DNA of 64,000 nucleotides. It comes from Silvimonas amylolytica (lineage in GTDB: Bacteria > Pseudomonadota > Gammaproteobacteria > Burkholderiales > Chitinibacteraceae). A program made the translations under genes and the position numbers. Position 1 is the stretch's first letter. Every line of letters begins with the position of its first letter. Of the stretch, positions 9,190 through 18,935 are shown one piece after another. The stretch is taken from positions 577,939-641,938 of the forward strand of contig NZ_BMLY01000001.1 of NCBI RefSeq assembly GCF_014645555.1, in the 5' to 3' direction. The notes beneath the pieces were generated by a model. It ran no database searches. It was not told where the DNA came from and saw nothing but the letters and a program-made list of their open reading frames with translations.

Positions 9190-10191
9190 CTAGCGCGCAG
9201 CAACGGCCTTGGCCGCCATCACCCGCTTGATCCGCGCTGCCCGCAAGCGCTCAGCCATGTTGGGCACCAGTACCGACGACAACAGCAACAGACCGGTCAC
9301 AATCGTCAGCACTTCGCTGGACACGTCGTAGAGCGTGAGTGCGTTTTTCAGCACGCCAATAATCAGCAGGGACAGCAACACGCCCACCAGCGAGCCCTTG
9401 CCGCCAAAAATGCTCACCCCGCCAAACAACACCGCCGCGACGACAGAGAGTTCGAACCCCTCACCGTTATCACCCCGGGCGCTGGAAAAACGCAGGGTGT
9501 AGATGATCCCCGCCAGGGCGCTCATGAATCCGGACATCACAAACAGCTTGATCTTGGTGCGGGCCACATCAATGCCAGAGAAATGCGCAGCAGTCTGGTT
9601 GCTGCCAATGGCGTACAGGCTGCGACCAAACGCCGTGGATTGCAGGAGTACGGTGAAGCCCACGGCGGCAATGATCACCAGGATAAAAGGCTGCGGCAGA
9701 AAGCTGTCGCCCACAGTGCTGATACCAAAGGTGGTCCAGCTGGCCGGAAAGTCGGCAATCGCCTGATCGCCCAGCAACAAGTACGAAAACCCGCGAAACA
9801 TGGCCAGGGTACCGATGGTGATGGCCAGCGAAGGCAAACCCAGCCGTACGATCACAAGGCCATTAAAGAGGCCTGCCAGAATGCCGGCGGCCAGCACCAG
9901 GACCACCACCAGCGGCATGGACAAACCCATATGCCAGAGCACGCCCATCAAGGCGCTGGACATGCCCATGACCGAGGCCACGGAGAGATCGATCTCGGCG
10001 GCGACAATGATCAGCGTCATCGGCAAAGCCATCAGCGCGATTTCAGTGAAGTCTGCCAACAGGTTGGAGACGTTGGCCGTGCCGAGGAACTCGGCCGACA
10101 ACCCGCGCCCCAGCCCTAGCGACATGACCAGCACGACGCAGAGCATGGCTTCCCAGGAGAAGCGCAGATTCAGTTTTTGGGTTGTCGCCAT
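9190..10191 (-). CDS. rhaQ: L-rhamnose ABC transporter permease (RhaQ-like)
   Basis: A 333-residue polytopic membrane permease of the RbsC/BPD_transp_2 family, with about ten hydrophobic segments. The family signature is visible in EIALMALPMTLIIVAAEIDLS near residues 52-72 and GFMSALAGIIYTLRFSSARG near 225-244. It pairs with the second permease encoded immediately upstream to form a heterodimeric channel for the sugar. The start at 10191 has AAAGGAAA upstream. Which permease is RhaP and which RhaQ is assigned by order only. Confidence 0.88.
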   Translation of the reverse strand: MATTQKLNLRFSWEAMLCVVLVMSLGLGRGLSAEFLGTANVSNLLADFTEIALMALPMTLIIVAAEIDLSVASVMGMSSALMGVLWHMGLSMPLVVVLVLAAGILAGLFNGLVIVRLGLPSLAITIGTLAMFRGFSYLLLGDQAIADFPASWTTFGISTVGDSFLPQPFILVIIAAVGFTVLLQSTAFGRSLYAIGSNQTAAHFSGIDVARTKIKLFVMSGFMSALAGIIYTLRFSSARGDNGEGFELSVVAAVLFGGVSIFGGKGSLVGVLLSLLIIGVLKNALTLYDVSSEVLTIVTGLLLLSSVLVPNMAERLRAARIKRVMAAKAVAAR

Positions 10192-10258
10192 GAGTGTTTC
10201 CTTTTTTCCTGAAGCTCAGAATCCATTGAAGTCGGGCAGATCAGCCTGGCAAACCGGC

Positions 10259-11314
10259 TCAACCCAGTTCCCGCTTCTTCATCGACCACTTGGCAATACG
10301 GCGGGACAACAGCGTGTCACTGACAATCGCCAGCACAATCAGCGCGCCCTGGATGGCCAGTTGCCAGAAAGACGACACCCGTAGCACCACCAGCGAGATA
10401 TTGATCACACCCAGCAACAGCGCACCCAGCGTGGCACCCCATACGTTGCCGACACCGCCGGTAATGGCGACGCTACCGACCACCGCTGCAGCCACAACCT
10501 GCAGTTCAATACCCTTGCCGGTGCTCGCATCGACCGTGCCAAAACGCGCCAGCCACAACACGCCAGCCAGGCCTGCCAAAGCGCCGGACAACAAGAAGCC
10601 CACAAACACGCGGCGATTAACGCGGATACCTGCCAGCGTGGCTGCTTCCGGGTTAGAACCAATGGCATAAAACTCGCGGCCGCCACGGAAGAACTTGAGG
10701 TAGTAACCGACGCCAGCCAGCACGACAGCGGCAATCACCACCAGAATCGGCAAGCCCAGAACATTGCCCGTCGCAATGTGCGAGAACGCATCCGGCAAAC
10801 TGGTGGCGTTGATCTGGCCCCCGTGCACCCAGGCGTAGTCGATACCGCGGAAGATGTAGAGCGTGGAAAGCGTGGCCACCAGGGACGGCACGCGGCCGAA
10901 GGTCACCAGCGCACCATTGACACAACCCGCCGCCACGCCAATCAGTACACCGGCGACAATGGCCAGGGGCACGGGCATGCCGGGGATCGCGATAAACAAA
11001 CTACCCACGGCATAGGCAGTGACGCCCAGCGTCGAACTCACGGAGAGATCGATATGCCGCATCAGCATCACCACCGTCATCCCGGCAGTCAGGATGGCCG
11101 TGATCGCCACATTAAGGAGAACGTCCCGCGCGTTATGCCAGGAAAGGAACGCCGGTTCTGCCAGACCCGTGCCGACGATCAGCAGCAGCAAGACGACCAG
11201 CAATGTGCTTTCCCGGTTGCGCGCCAGAACAAGAAACCAGCGTTGACGCTCAGGCGTGGGGTTGGCGACAGGCGCAAGGCTTTGGCTGTGTTGGCTCATG
11301 AACGTGGTACTCAT
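10259..11314 (-). CDS. rhaP: L-rhamnose ABC transporter permease (RhaP-like)
   Basis: A 351-residue inner-membrane permease of the RbsC family. The cytoplasmic N-terminus contains [18 protein letters not shown]. About ten membrane spans follow, with the characteristic [20 protein letters not shown] near residues 78-97 and [20 protein letters not shown] near 242-261. The start ATG overlaps the rhaT stop by four bases (ATGA), implying translational coupling to the ATPase. It forms the membrane channel with the downstream permease. Confidence 0.88.
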   Translation of the reverse strand: MSTTFMSQHSQSLAPVANPTPERQRWFLVLARNRESTLLVVLLLLIVGTGLAEPAFLSWHNARDVLLNVAITAILTAGMTVVMLMRHIDLSVSSTLGVTAYAVGSLFIAIPGMPVPLAIVAGVLIGVAAGCVNGALVTFGRVPSLVATLSTLYIFRGIDYAWVHGGQINATSLPDAFSHIATGNVLGLPILVVIAAVVLAGVGYYLKFFRGGREFYAIGSNPEAATLAGIRVNRRVFVGFLLSGALAGLAGVLWLARFGTVDASTGKGIELQVVAAAVVGSVAITGGVGNVWGATLGALLLGVINISLVVLRVSSFWQLAIQGALIVLAIVSDTLLSRRIAKWSMKKRELG

Positions 11315-12837
11315 GCTGCTTTCCTGGAGGCGGGATCAGTCTGGCCCAGCGCAGCGGCCATGATGCGTTCTTCATTGGCCTCGTCACGCGGGATATCCGC
11401 CGTGATGCGGCCTTCGTGCATGACCAGCACGCGATCAGCCATGCCAAGTACCTCGGGCAACTCGCTGGAGATCATCAGTACGGCCATGCCTTCTTTCACC
11501 AGGTCTGCCATGGTCTGGTAGACCTCGGCCTTGGCACCGACGTCGATCCCGCGGGTGGGTTCATCGATGATCAGAACGCGCGGATGCGTAGCCAGCCATT
11601 TACCCAGCACCACCTTTTGCTGATTGCCGCCGGACAGTGTGCCGGCCGGCGCATCAACCGTATGCGCCTTGAGTTTGAGTTTGCTGCCCCACTCCGTCGC
11701 CAGTGCACGTTCTGCCTTGCCAGAGATCAAGCCAAAATGAACCAGTTTGTTGAGCACGGTGAGCGAGGTATTGCGGGCAATCGGCATATCCAGCGCCAGG
11801 CCTTGCTGGCGGCGGTCTTCAGGCACGAGTGCCACGCCCGCGCGCACGGTGGTGGCAGGTTTGCCCAGTTTGAGCTTCTGGCCCATGACGTAGACTTCCC
11901 CACTATCCACCGGATCAACCCCGAAAATGGCACGGGCGACTTCACTGCGCCCAGCACCTACGAGGCCGGACAGCGCCACAATTTCACCTTTGCGCACGTC
12001 AAAAGAGATATCCCGAAACACACCGGTACGCGACAGACGCCGTACTGACAAACCGACTTCTCCCGGCGTGACATCCGCTTTGGGGTAGTAGGTAGACAGA
12101 TCACGCCCCACCATGCGGGCGACAATACTGTCGTGATCCATCTCGGCGGTCATGGCGAAATGGACCGCCGCACCCTCACGCATGATGGTGACGCGTTGGG
12201 TCAGACGAAACACTTCTTCCAGCCGGTGCGTAATGAACAGGATGGCGACGTTGGCTGCGCGCAAACGCTCGGCAATGGCAAACAAGCGCTCTACTTCTGG
12301 TCGCGACAATGCGGCGGTCGGTTCATCCATGATCAGCACATTGGCGTTCAGCGAGAGCGCTTTGGCGATCTCCACCACTTGCTGATCGGCAATCGACAGT
12401 CCGCGCACCAGTTGCGTCGCTTTCAGTTGCACGCCCAGCGACTGCAGTATCTCTTGTGTCCAGCGGTTCATCTCGTCGTAACGAATGCGACCCAGGCGAT
12501 CAAGCGGCTGTCGCCCCATATAGATGTTCTCGGCAATCGAGAGATCAGCAAACAGCGTCGGCTCCTGATAGATAACGGCAATGCCGGCCTCCAGCGCATC
12601 AGAGGGTCGGGCGAAGTGGCGTTGCACGCCATTAATCACCAAAGTGCCGGTATCCGGCTTGTGTACGCCAGCGAGGATTTTCACCAGCGTGGACTTGCCC
12701 GCGCCGTTCTCACCCAGCAAGGCATGAACCTCGCCGGGGTACAGGGACAAGCAGCCGTTGAGCAGCGCCTGGACTTCACCAAAGGCTTTGCTCGCACCGC
12801 GCAGTTCCAGCCGCGGCTGGGTGGGTTGATCGCTCAT
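11311..12837 (-). CDS. rhaT: L-rhamnose ABC transporter ATP-binding protein (duplicated ATPase)
   Basis: A 508-residue protein with two ABC ATPase domains, as in RbsA. Domain 1 has Walker [10 protein letters not shown] (about 37-45), a degenerate signature ([15 protein letters not shown]) and Walker B LIMDEPTA. Domain 2 has a degenerate Walker A (LVGAGRSE) and an intact signature [15 protein letters not shown] with [11 protein letters not shown]. Degeneracy of the second P-loop is normal for sugar-type CUT2 importers. The start ATG at 12837 has AAGGACC upstream; the extra 18 residues of a longer frame are rejected. It powers RhaPQ with RhaS. Confidence 0.92.
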   Translation of the reverse strand: MSDQPTQPRLELRGASKAFGEVQALLNGCLSLYPGEVHALLGENGAGKSTLVKILAGVHKPDTGTLVINGVQRHFARPSDALEAGIAVIYQEPTLFADLSIAENIYMGRQPLDRLGRIRYDEMNRWTQEILQSLGVQLKATQLVRGLSIADQQVVEIAKALSLNANVLIMDEPTAALSRPEVERLFAIAERLRAANVAILFITHRLEEVFRLTQRVTIMREGAAVHFAMTAEMDHDSIVARMVGRDLSTYYPKADVTPGEVGLSVRRLSRTGVFRDISFDVRKGEIVALSGLVGAGRSEVARAIFGVDPVDSGEVYVMGQKLKLGKPATTVRAGVALVPEDRRQQGLALDMPIARNTSLTVLNKLVHFGLISGKAERALATEWGSKLKLKAHTVDAPAGTLSGGNQQKVVLGKWLATHPRVLIIDEPTRGIDVGAKAEVYQTMADLVKEGMAVLMISSELPEVLGMADRVLVMHEGRITADIPRDEANEERIMAAALGQTDPASRKAA

Positions 12838-12865
12838 TGCATGGTCCTTGTTGCTGAAACTGTGT

Positions 12866-13753
12866 CTACAACCGGTAAACCCGTTCCGCATTCATGCGAA
12901 ACAACTGCGCTTTTTCAGAATCACTCGCCCCGCCCACAATCTGCGCAAAGGCCTGCCACACCGCCGGATAATTGCTGTAGAGCTTGTCGACGGGGAAGTT
13001 GGAAGCAAACATGCAGCGATCAGCGCCAAACGTGTCAATCACCTGCAAGACATAAGGGCGCAGACTTTCCACTGTCCAGTGATGGTCAAACATGCCCAGC
13101 CCGCTGATCTTCACCGTCATGTTGGGTAGCGTGGCCAGGAGGGCCAGACCATCACGCCAGGCCGCCCAGCCGCCAACTTGATCACGGTCGACAAACATGC
13201 CGGCGTGGTTGAGCACAAAGCTCACATCCGGGTTATCACGCGCCAGGACAGCGGCGGCATGCATTTGTGAGGGGTACAACTGCATGTCGAAACTCAGGCC
13301 GTATTGACTCAGCAGCTTGAAGTTGCGCCGCCAGGTCACGTCATCCATGTAGTGGCGGCCAACATAGTCATACAACGGGTTGGCATGCACGTTCAGAATC
13401 TGGCGGATGCCGCGCGTGGCACGACTCTCGCACTGTGCAGCCAGCAAAGTTTCGACATCCGGCCGGGTAAAATCGGCATAGCCGACGATGCCGATCTTCA
13501 GCACATCCTGAGCGTCGGCCTGTTCTTGCACCCAGCGGGTTTCAGCCAGCGGATCTGCGGCGATGGCTTCGATATGTACTGCCTTGAGGACTTGCACGGT
13601 GTCGCCCGCGTCGGCCAGCAAATCTGCCGGCGCATACCGTTTCTTCACCGGCGTCACATCGCCGTTAAAACCGACGGCGTCGCTTTCCATCCATGGGTAG
13701 CGCAGCGTGCCTGGAGCCCATAGGTGAACGTGCGGATCAACTACCTGAAGCAT
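12866..13753 (-). CDS. L-rhamnono-1,4-lactonase (amidohydrolase_2 family)
   Basis: A 295-residue TIM-barrel hydrolase predicted to open L-rhamnono-lactone to L-rhamnonate, step 2 of the non-phosphorylative pathway (LRA2 role). The metal-binding HxH is in [10 protein letters not shown] (residues 4-13). Later barrel histidines (VHIEA, LNHAG) and ASNFPVDK near 250 fit COG3618 lactonases. The ATG at 13753 is chosen because AGGA lies seven bases upstream; an ATG two codons earlier is too close to that site. Specificity is inferred from the operon, and an L-fuconolactonase activity cannot be excluded. Confidence 0.85.
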   Translation of the reverse strand: MLQVVDPHVHLWAPGTLRYPWMESDAVGFNGDVTPVKKRYAPADLLADAGDTVQVLKAVHIEAIAADPLAETRWVQEQADAQDVLKIGIVGYADFTRPDVETLLAAQCESRATRGIRQILNVHANPLYDYVGRHYMDDVTWRRNFKLLSQYGLSFDMQLYPSQMHAAAVLARDNPDVSFVLNHAGMFVDRDQVGGWAAWRDGLALLATLPNMTVKISGLGMFDHHWTVESLRPYVLQVIDTFGADRCMFASNFPVDKLYSNYPAVWQAFAQIVGGASDSEKAQLFRMNAERVYRL

Positions 13754-13768
13754 CGTCATGTCCTGGCC

Positions 13769-14083
13769 CTACTCCATGTAAAACACGGGCACCAGCGCCC
13801 ATTGCTGCGGTTTGTGATCAGGCTCTGTCGCCATGATGTCGGCCATGTAATCCCACCAGCGGCGCATGACCGGCAGTTGCGGCAGGTCTGCCATGCGGTG
13901 GTTATCCGTGGCTTTGAGCACCGCAAACAGCGCGTTGGTTTCCTGATCCAGGAAGATGCGGTAGTCGCTGATCCCGGCGTCTTTGAGTGCCATGACCAGT
14001 TCTGGCCAGATTTCATCATGCCGGCGCGCGTATTCAGCGGCCTGGCCGGGGTTGAGCTGCATGCGAAAAGCGTGGGTTTGCAT
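13769..14083 (-). CDS. rhaM: L-rhamnose mutarotase RhaM
   Basis: A 104-residue dimeric alpha-beta barrel protein that interconverts alpha and beta anomers of L-rhamnose. Its length is identical to E. coli RhaM. Family motifs are YARRHDEIWPELVMALKDAG (His in the catalytic position near 20), YRIFLD, LFAVLKAT, and MRRWWDYMADIM near residue 70, followed by a C-terminal VFYME. Its presence in the operon is the best single argument that the sugar is rhamnose. The ATG at 14083 gives the family length; a GTG two codons upstream is in frame (GTG-ATC-ATG). The ribosome site is weak. Confidence 0.93.
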   Translation of the reverse strand: MQTHAFRMQLNPGQAAEYARRHDEIWPELVMALKDAGISDYRIFLDQETNALFAVLKATDNHRMADLPQLPVMRRWWDYMADIMATEPDHKPQQWALVPVFYME

Positions 14084-14104
14084 GATCACGACGCCGTGTG
14101 TGCG

Positions 14105-14857
14105 TTACTGCAGGTTGACGAATAAACCACCATCAACCAGCAAGGATGCGCCCGTGACATAGGCCGCCATATCAGATGCCAGGAACACCACCGCGCCGCC
14201 AATGTCTTCGGGCTGGCCCATACGGCCCAACGGAATGCGCTTGTTGAAATACGCCACTTTTTCCGGGTCAGACAGGTCGTCTTTGTTAATGTCGGTCAGG
14301 ATGGTGCCGGGCATCACCGAGTTACAGCGGATGCCATATTTGCCCAGCGCAATGGCGGTCGATTGCATGAGCGAATGCACACCGGCTTTGGTCGGCGTGT
14401 AATGGGTTTGATACTCGCCACCCACCAGGGCGCTGATCGAACTGATAGCGATGATGGCACCGCCTCGTCCCTGATCCTTCATGCGGTTGGCTACGGCTTG
14501 CGTCACATAAAACGCGCCATGCAAGTTCACTTCCATGGTGCGCTGGAAGGTTTCCAGCGGCATATCCAGAAAACCATGGAACGGGCAGATGCCGGCATTG
14601 CTGACCAGCACGTCGACACCACCAAAATTTTCCACGGCCGCCTGCACCAGCAACTGCGCGGTTTGCGGATCGGCCACATCGCCCTTCACCGCCACCACGC
14701 CACGGCCCAGGGCCTGGATGTCGGCAATGGTTTCATCCGCATGGCTGTGATGGCTGACCACCACGTTGGCGCCATGCTGCGCACAAGCCACTGCCACGGC
14801 GCGACCAATCCCGCGGGAACCCCCGGTGACGATGACGGTTTTGTCTTTTAGAAGCAT
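14105..14857 (-). CDS. L-rhamnose 1-dehydrogenase (SDR family)
   Basis: A 250-residue short-chain dehydrogenase that oxidises L-rhamnose to L-rhamnono-lactone, step 1 of the pathway (LRA1 role). The cofactor motif TGGSRGIG is at about 10-17, the catalytic Ser in SSISALVGG, and Tyr-x3-Lys in YTPTK near 148-152. The stretches MLLKDKTVIVTGGSRGIG, NAGICPFH, and the C-terminal VTGASLLVDGGLFVNLQ closely match my memory of the characterised Azotobacter vinelandii enzyme. The ATG at 14857 has GGAG nine bases upstream, so the longer frame is rejected. Confidence 0.92.
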   Translation of the reverse strand: MLLKDKTVIVTGGSRGIGRAVAVACAQHGANVVVSHHSHADETIADIQALGRGVVAVKGDVADPQTAQLLVQAAVENFGGVDVLVSNAGICPFHGFLDMPLETFQRTMEVNLHGAFYVTQAVANRMKDQGRGGAIIAISSISALVGGEYQTHYTPTKAGVHSLMQSTAIALGKYGIRCNSVMPGTILTDINKDDLSDPEKVAYFNKRIPLGRMGQPEDIGGAVVFLASDMAAYVTGASLLVDGGLFVNLQ

Positions 14858-14889
14858 GTGTTTCTCCAGCTCTCTCATCGCCAGTCAGA

Positions 14890-16074
14890 TCAGTGCTCGT
14901 ACGGCCGCACCAGCTTGCATTCCGGGTTCAAGCGCACGCCAAAGCCCGGTTTATCCAGCGCTGAAGCAGAAATCCGCCCGTTCACCGGCACCGGTTCATC
15001 CAGCAGCAGCGGGTTGAACATCGGCACCACCTGGTCGGCCTTGGGCGCCATCATCAAAAACTCTGCAAACGGACTGTTATGGCGAGTGATCACAAAGTGG
15101 TAGCTGTACACAGATGAACCGTGCGGCACGACCAGCACGTTATGGGCGTCGGCCAGCGCGGAAATCTTGATCAGTTCAGTGACACCACCGCACCAGCCCA
15201 CATCGGGCTGGATGATGTCGCAGCAGCCCATTTCCATGAGCAGGCGGAAACCCCAGCGCGTCGATTCGTGTTCACCCGTGGTCACCAGCATGCCTTTAGG
15301 GACATTGCGGCGTAGCTCCGCATAGCCCCAGTAGTCATCTGGCGGCAGCGCTTCTTCAATCCATTTCAGGCCGTATTGATGGGCCCTGGTGGCCAGTTTG
15401 GTGGCGTAATTGGTGTCCAGACTCATCCAGCAATCGAGCATCAGCCAGAAGTCATCGCCCACGCGATTGCGCATGTCTTCAATCATGGCCAGGTTCTTTT
15501 TCAGACCCTCTTCACCTTCAGCCGGGCCATGATGCAGCGGCATCTTGCCGCCGATAAAACCCATCTCTTTGGCCAGATCCGGCCGTGCGCCAGTGGCGTA
15601 GAACTGCAGTTGATCGCGCACCGGGCCACCCAGCAACTGGTGCACCGGTTCACCACGCACTTTGGCCAGCAGATCCCACAGCGCCAGATCCACGCCGCTG
15701 ATGGTGTTGATCACCACGCCTTTGCGGCCGTAGTACAGCGTGGCATTGAACATCTGATCCCACATCTTTTCGATGTCGGTGACTTTCTGGCCTTCAATGA
15801 ACCGGGCCAGGTGTTTCTCCACGATGTACGCACCAATCTCACCCGCCGTGGTCACCGCAAAGCCGACCGTGCCATCGCTGGCTTCCACCTCGACGACCAG
15901 GGTACCTAGCACGTTGATGCCGAATGACTGGCGGCTCTGGCGATATTGCTCGTATTTGGACATCGGCGTGGCGATGTGGTCATCAATCCAGTGACCGCCG
16001 CCCTGATCGTGGTAATCCGCCCCGCCGCCGCGCACGGTGTAGGCGCGGATTTGCTTGATGGTTGGCATGCTCAT
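14890..16074 (-). CDS. rhmD: L-rhamnonate dehydratase
   Basis: A 394-residue enolase-superfamily enzyme that converts L-rhamnonate to 2-keto-3-deoxy-L-rhamnonate (LRA3 role). Long segments match E. coli RhmD, for example [40 protein letters not shown] and [20 protein letters not shown]. Mg ligands are visible in [17 protein letters not shown] and TTGEHES, with the catalytic His in VPHGSSVYS. The start ATG at 16074 follows AGGGGA. This is the most diagnostic gene of the operon; fuconate dehydratases are different in sequence. Confidence 0.97.
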   Translation of the reverse strand: MSMPTIKQIRAYTVRGGGADYHDQGGGHWIDDHIATPMSKYEQYRQSRQSFGINVLGTLVVEVEASDGTVGFAVTTAGEIGAYIVEKHLARFIEGQKVTDIEKMWDQMFNATLYYGRKGVVINTISGVDLALWDLLAKVRGEPVHQLLGGPVRDQLQFYATGARPDLAKEMGFIGGKMPLHHGPAEGEEGLKKNLAMIEDMRNRVGDDFWLMLDCWMSLDTNYATKLATRAHQYGLKWIEEALPPDDYWGYAELRRNVPKGMLVTTGEHESTRWGFRLLMEMGCCDIIQPDVGWCGGVTELIKISALADAHNVLVVPHGSSVYSYHFVITRHNSPFAEFLMMAPKADQVVPMFNPLLLDEPVPVNGRISASALDKPGFGVRLNPECKLVRPYEH

Positions 16075-16090
16075 TGCACAAATCCCCTGC

Positions 16091-16843
16091 TCAATACGTG
16101 GCGCGGCCACCGGAAATATCTATCACACCGCCCGTGGTAAACGAGCAATCTTCAGAGCACAGCCAGCCAATCAACGCGGCGACTTCATCCACCTGCAAGA
16201 AGCGCCCCATCGGGATTTTGCTGAGCATGTAATCAATGTGCTGCTGGCTCATCTGATCAAAAATTTCGGTTTTGGCCGCCGCGGGGGTAATGCAGTTGAC
16301 GATCACGTTTTTGGTCGCCAGTTCTTTACCCAAAGACTTGGTCAACCCGATCAACCCAGCCTTGGAAGCGCTATAGTGCGAGGCGGTCGGGTTGCCTTCC
16401 TTACCCGCTACAGAAGCCACATTGACGATGCGGCCGTAGCCGTTTTCCAGCATTTTCGGGATCACCGCGTGGCACACCAGGAACGGCGCCACCAGATTGA
16501 CTTCAATCACCCGCGCCCAGCCTTTCGGATCCAGCTCCCAAGTCAGGCCGTTGCCGCCGGTAATGCCCGCGTTGTTGACCAGGATGTCTACCTTGCCATG
16601 AGCAGCGACGGTGGCACCCGCCGCTGCGTTCACCGCTGCTGCATCCGTCAGATCCAGCGCATGCACGCTGACCTGGCCGTGTCTGGCGAGTTCTGCGGCG
16701 GATTGGTCCAGCCGGGCTGCGTCGATATCCCACAGCGCCACGCTGGCGCCCGATTGCAACATGCGCTCAGCCGCTGCGTAGCCAATGCCGCGCGCGCCGC
16801 CGGTGATGATGGCCACACGGCCCTTCAAATCGAGTTGGTTCAT
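16091..16843 (-). CDS. 2-keto-3-deoxy-L-rhamnonate 4-dehydrogenase (SDR family)
   Basis: A 250-residue short-chain dehydrogenase predicted to oxidise 2-keto-3-deoxy-L-rhamnonate at C4 to the 2,4-diketo acid (LRA5 role in Sphingomonas). Motifs are TGGARGIG (about 14-21), NNAGITGG, catalytic Ser in VNVASVAG, and YSASK near 153. It lies between rhmD and the FAH-family hydrolase, the same association as in the characterised diketo-hydrolase pathway, and no aldolase gene is present. The start has GGGAT upstream. Substrate assignment is by operon context. Confidence 0.87.
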   Translation of the reverse strand: MNQLDLKGRVAIITGGARGIGYAAAERMLQSGASVALWDIDAARLDQSAAELARHGQVSVHALDLTDAAAVNAAAGATVAAHGKVDILVNNAGITGGNGLTWELDPKGWARVIEVNLVAPFLVCHAVIPKMLENGYGRIVNVASVAGKEGNPTASHYSASKAGLIGLTKSLGKELATKNVIVNCITPAAAKTEIFDQMSQQHIDYMLSKIPMGRFLQVDEVAALIGWLCSEDCSFTTGGVIDISGGRATY

Positions 16844-16861
16844 GGTGTCGATCCCGATGAT

Positions 16862-17719
16862 TTACGCCGCCGGGCCTTTGGCCGGGACAGTCAGTTGTTG
16901 CTGTTCGCCCAGGCCTTCAATGCCCAGCTTCATGGTCTGACCGGCATGCAGATACACCGGCGGTTTCTGGCCCAGACCAACGCCCGGCGGTGTACCGGTA
17001 GCAATCACATCACCCGGTTGCAGGGTCATGAACTGGCTGATGTAAGACACCAGTGTCGCGACATCAAAAATCATGGTGCGGGTACTGCCGTTCTGGTAAC
17101 GGTGGCCATCCACTTCCAGCCACATGGCCAGGTTTTGCGGGTCAGCCACTTCATCGGCAGTGACCAGCCACGGGCCAATCGGCGCAAAAGTGTCATGCCC
17201 CTTGCCTTTGTCCCACTGGCCGCCGCGCTCAAGCTGGAAGGCGCGTTCAGAGACATCATTGACCACGCAGTAGCCAGCCACGTAATCCAGTGCAGATTCT
17301 TTGCTGACGTATTTGGCCGTCTTGCCGATCACCACACCCAGTTCGACTTCCCAGTCTGTTTTCTCGGCACCACGCGGGATTTCCACATGGTCGTTCGGAC
17401 CGCAGATAGAACTGGTCGGCTTCATGAACAGGATCGGCTCAGTCGGGATAGCCATGTTTGATTCTTTGGCGTGATCGCTGTAGTTCAGGCCCACGCAAAT
17501 CACCTTGCCTACGCCAGCCACACACGGGCCGATCCGTGCGCCGGCCGGTGCCGTCGGCAACACGTCAGTTTTAACTTCACGCAGCTTGGCCAGATTGGCG
17601 GGCAGCAATGTGGCACCGCTAATGTCATCCACCACGGAAGACAGATCACGAATCACGCCAGAGGCATCGACAAGGCCCGGTTTTTCATGGCCGGCAGGGC
17701 CAAAACGCAGCAGTTTCAT
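16862..17719 (-). CDS. 2,4-diketo-3-deoxy-L-rhamnonate hydrolase (FAH family)
   Basis: A 285-residue fumarylacetoacetate hydrolase-fold enzyme predicted to cleave the 2,4-diketo acid to pyruvate and L-lactate (LRA6 role). The FAH metal ligands are visible as the Glu pair in DWEVELGVVIGKTAK (about 122-136) and Asp in VVNDVSER. GTPPGVGLGQKPPVYLHAG near 232-250 is a family hallmark. It is the first gene of the ten-gene operon; the ATG at 17719 has AGGAG upstream, and 14 extra residues of a longer frame are rejected. Its L-lactate product fits the neighbouring lutABC. Confidence 0.9.
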   Translation of the reverse strand: MKLLRFGPAGHEKPGLVDASGVIRDLSSVVDDISGATLLPANLAKLREVKTDVLPTAPAGARIGPCVAGVGKVICVGLNYSDHAKESNMAIPTEPILFMKPTSSICGPNDHVEIPRGAEKTDWEVELGVVIGKTAKYVSKESALDYVAGYCVVNDVSERAFQLERGGQWDKGKGHDTFAPIGPWLVTADEVADPQNLAMWLEVDGHRYQNGSTRTMIFDVATLVSYISQFMTLQPGDVIATGTPPGVGLGQKPPVYLHAGQTMKLGIEGLGEQQQLTVPAKGPAA

Positions 17720-17838
17720 GTACTTCTCCTGTTCCGCAAACAGCGCCCTGAACAAGCGCATGTGTGTAGTCGTTTTGCAATGGCTACATTTTTATCGCGC
17801 TCAGAAATACCTGACTAATGCAAATCTGGTTATATTCA

Positions 17839-17904
17839 ATAACTACAAGTTATCGATAATGACATTTGTGCGATTGCAACAATGAAATCAACCAACTGAT
17901 TTCA
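17839..17904. promoter_or_regulatory. Divergent rhamnose control region with palindromes
   Basis: The 229-base gap between the hydrolase and LysR genes is AT-rich and holds three palindromes: ATAACT-ACA-AGTTAT (17839-17853), TTATCGATAA (17850-17859) and TGAAATCA-N6-TGATTTCA (17883-17904). A spaced dyad next to a divergent LysR gene is the expected form of a LysR-type binding site. Confidence 0.6.
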
Positions 17905-17948
17905 ATCATATTTATCAAACAGAAACGTTTCCGTATTGGTGCACCGCA

Positions 17949-18902
17949 ATGCTCAAACAATATTTTTATCAATCGTTGCTTCACCGTTTGCGCTACAAAC
18001 ATTTGTTCCTTTTGGTCGCCCTGGCGGACCATGGCAACTTGCATCAGGCCGCAGAGACCCTGGCCATGTCGCAACCTGCGGCGACACGCATGCTGCAAGA
18101 GGTGGAAGCGTTTCTGGACTGCACCCTGTTTGAACGTCAGGCCCGCGGCGTAAAACCAACGGAAGTCGGGGAGGAGATCATCCGCTTTGCCCGCACCACT
18201 CTGGGTGGCCTGCAACGCACTGCAGACAGCCTGCAGCTATGGCAGCAAGGCGGTTTTGGGCAATTGATCATCGGCACCATCATGGGTGCTGCACCTGATC
18301 TGGTCGCGCAATCCGTGGCTGAGCTGAAAACCCGCAAGCCGCTCTTGCGCATCCGCATCAAGGGGGAAACCAGCGATCAACTGGTCGAACTGCTGGAGCA
18401 AGGCAAGGTCGATTTCGCCATTGGCCGCTTTTCTGAGCTAAGCCAGCACAACTGGCTGGACTTCGAGCCGCTGGGCAATGAAGTGATGAAAGTGGTGGTC
18501 CGCAGCGGCCACGCGCTGGCCGGGCGCGAGTCTGTCACGCTGGCGGAACTGGCCAACTGGCCATGGGTGCTGCAGCCGCTGGCCAGCCCGGCGCGACAGG
18601 TGCTGGAGCGCGAGTTTGAACACAACCACAGTGCCACACCGCTGAACACGGTGGAGTGCGACTCCATCTTTGCCACCCTGCAGTTAGTACAGCGCAGTGA
18701 TGCCGTCACCGCATTGGCAGAGCCGGTGTTGCGGGATCATTTGTCGGCGAAGTTATTGACTGCGTTGCCGCTAACGATCGGGCAGAACCTGGCGCCGTAT
18801 GGCTTGCTGACGCGCAAGGGGGAGACGTTGTCGGGGATTGGCCTGGAGTTTGTAGAAATCGTACGCAGGATGGCGTTGCATGCGCGGGTACAGGGGGTTT
18901 GA
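17949..18902 (+). CDS. LysR-family regulator, likely activator of the rhamnose operon
   Basis: A 317-residue LysR-type regulator of the GbpR-like subgroup. The N-terminal winged helix (residues about 17-75) contains YKHLFLLVALADHGNLHQAAETLAMSQPAATRML, with the recognition helix in SQPAATRMLQEVE. The substrate-binding domain runs from about 95 to 300. It is divergent from the operon, and the intergenic dyads are the probable binding sites. The inducer is likely a pathway intermediate such as L-rhamnonate or its keto-deoxy product (inference). Confidence 0.88.
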   Translation: MLKQYFYQSLLHRLRYKHLFLLVALADHGNLHQAAETLAMSQPAATRMLQEVEAFLDCTLFERQARGVKPTEVGEEIIRFARTTLGGLQRTADSLQLWQQGGFGQLIIGTIMGAAPDLVAQSVAELKTRKPLLRIRIKGETSDQLVELLEQGKVDFAIGRFSELSQHNWLDFEPLGNEVMKVVVRSGHALAGRESVTLAELANWPWVLQPLASPARQVLEREFEHNHSATPLNTVECDSIFATLQLVQRSDAVTALAEPVLRDHLSAKLLTALPLTIGQNLAPYGLLTRKGETLSGIGLEFVEIVRRMALHARVQGV

Positions 18903-18935
18903 GATGGGTGATGGCGCTTTTCCAGACGGCTGCAA

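Noticed and set aside
16055-17461. 468-residue open frame opposite the SDR and FAH genes
   Set aside because: It spans two clear minus-strand genes and has no recognisable fold. It is a by-product of GC-rich codons.
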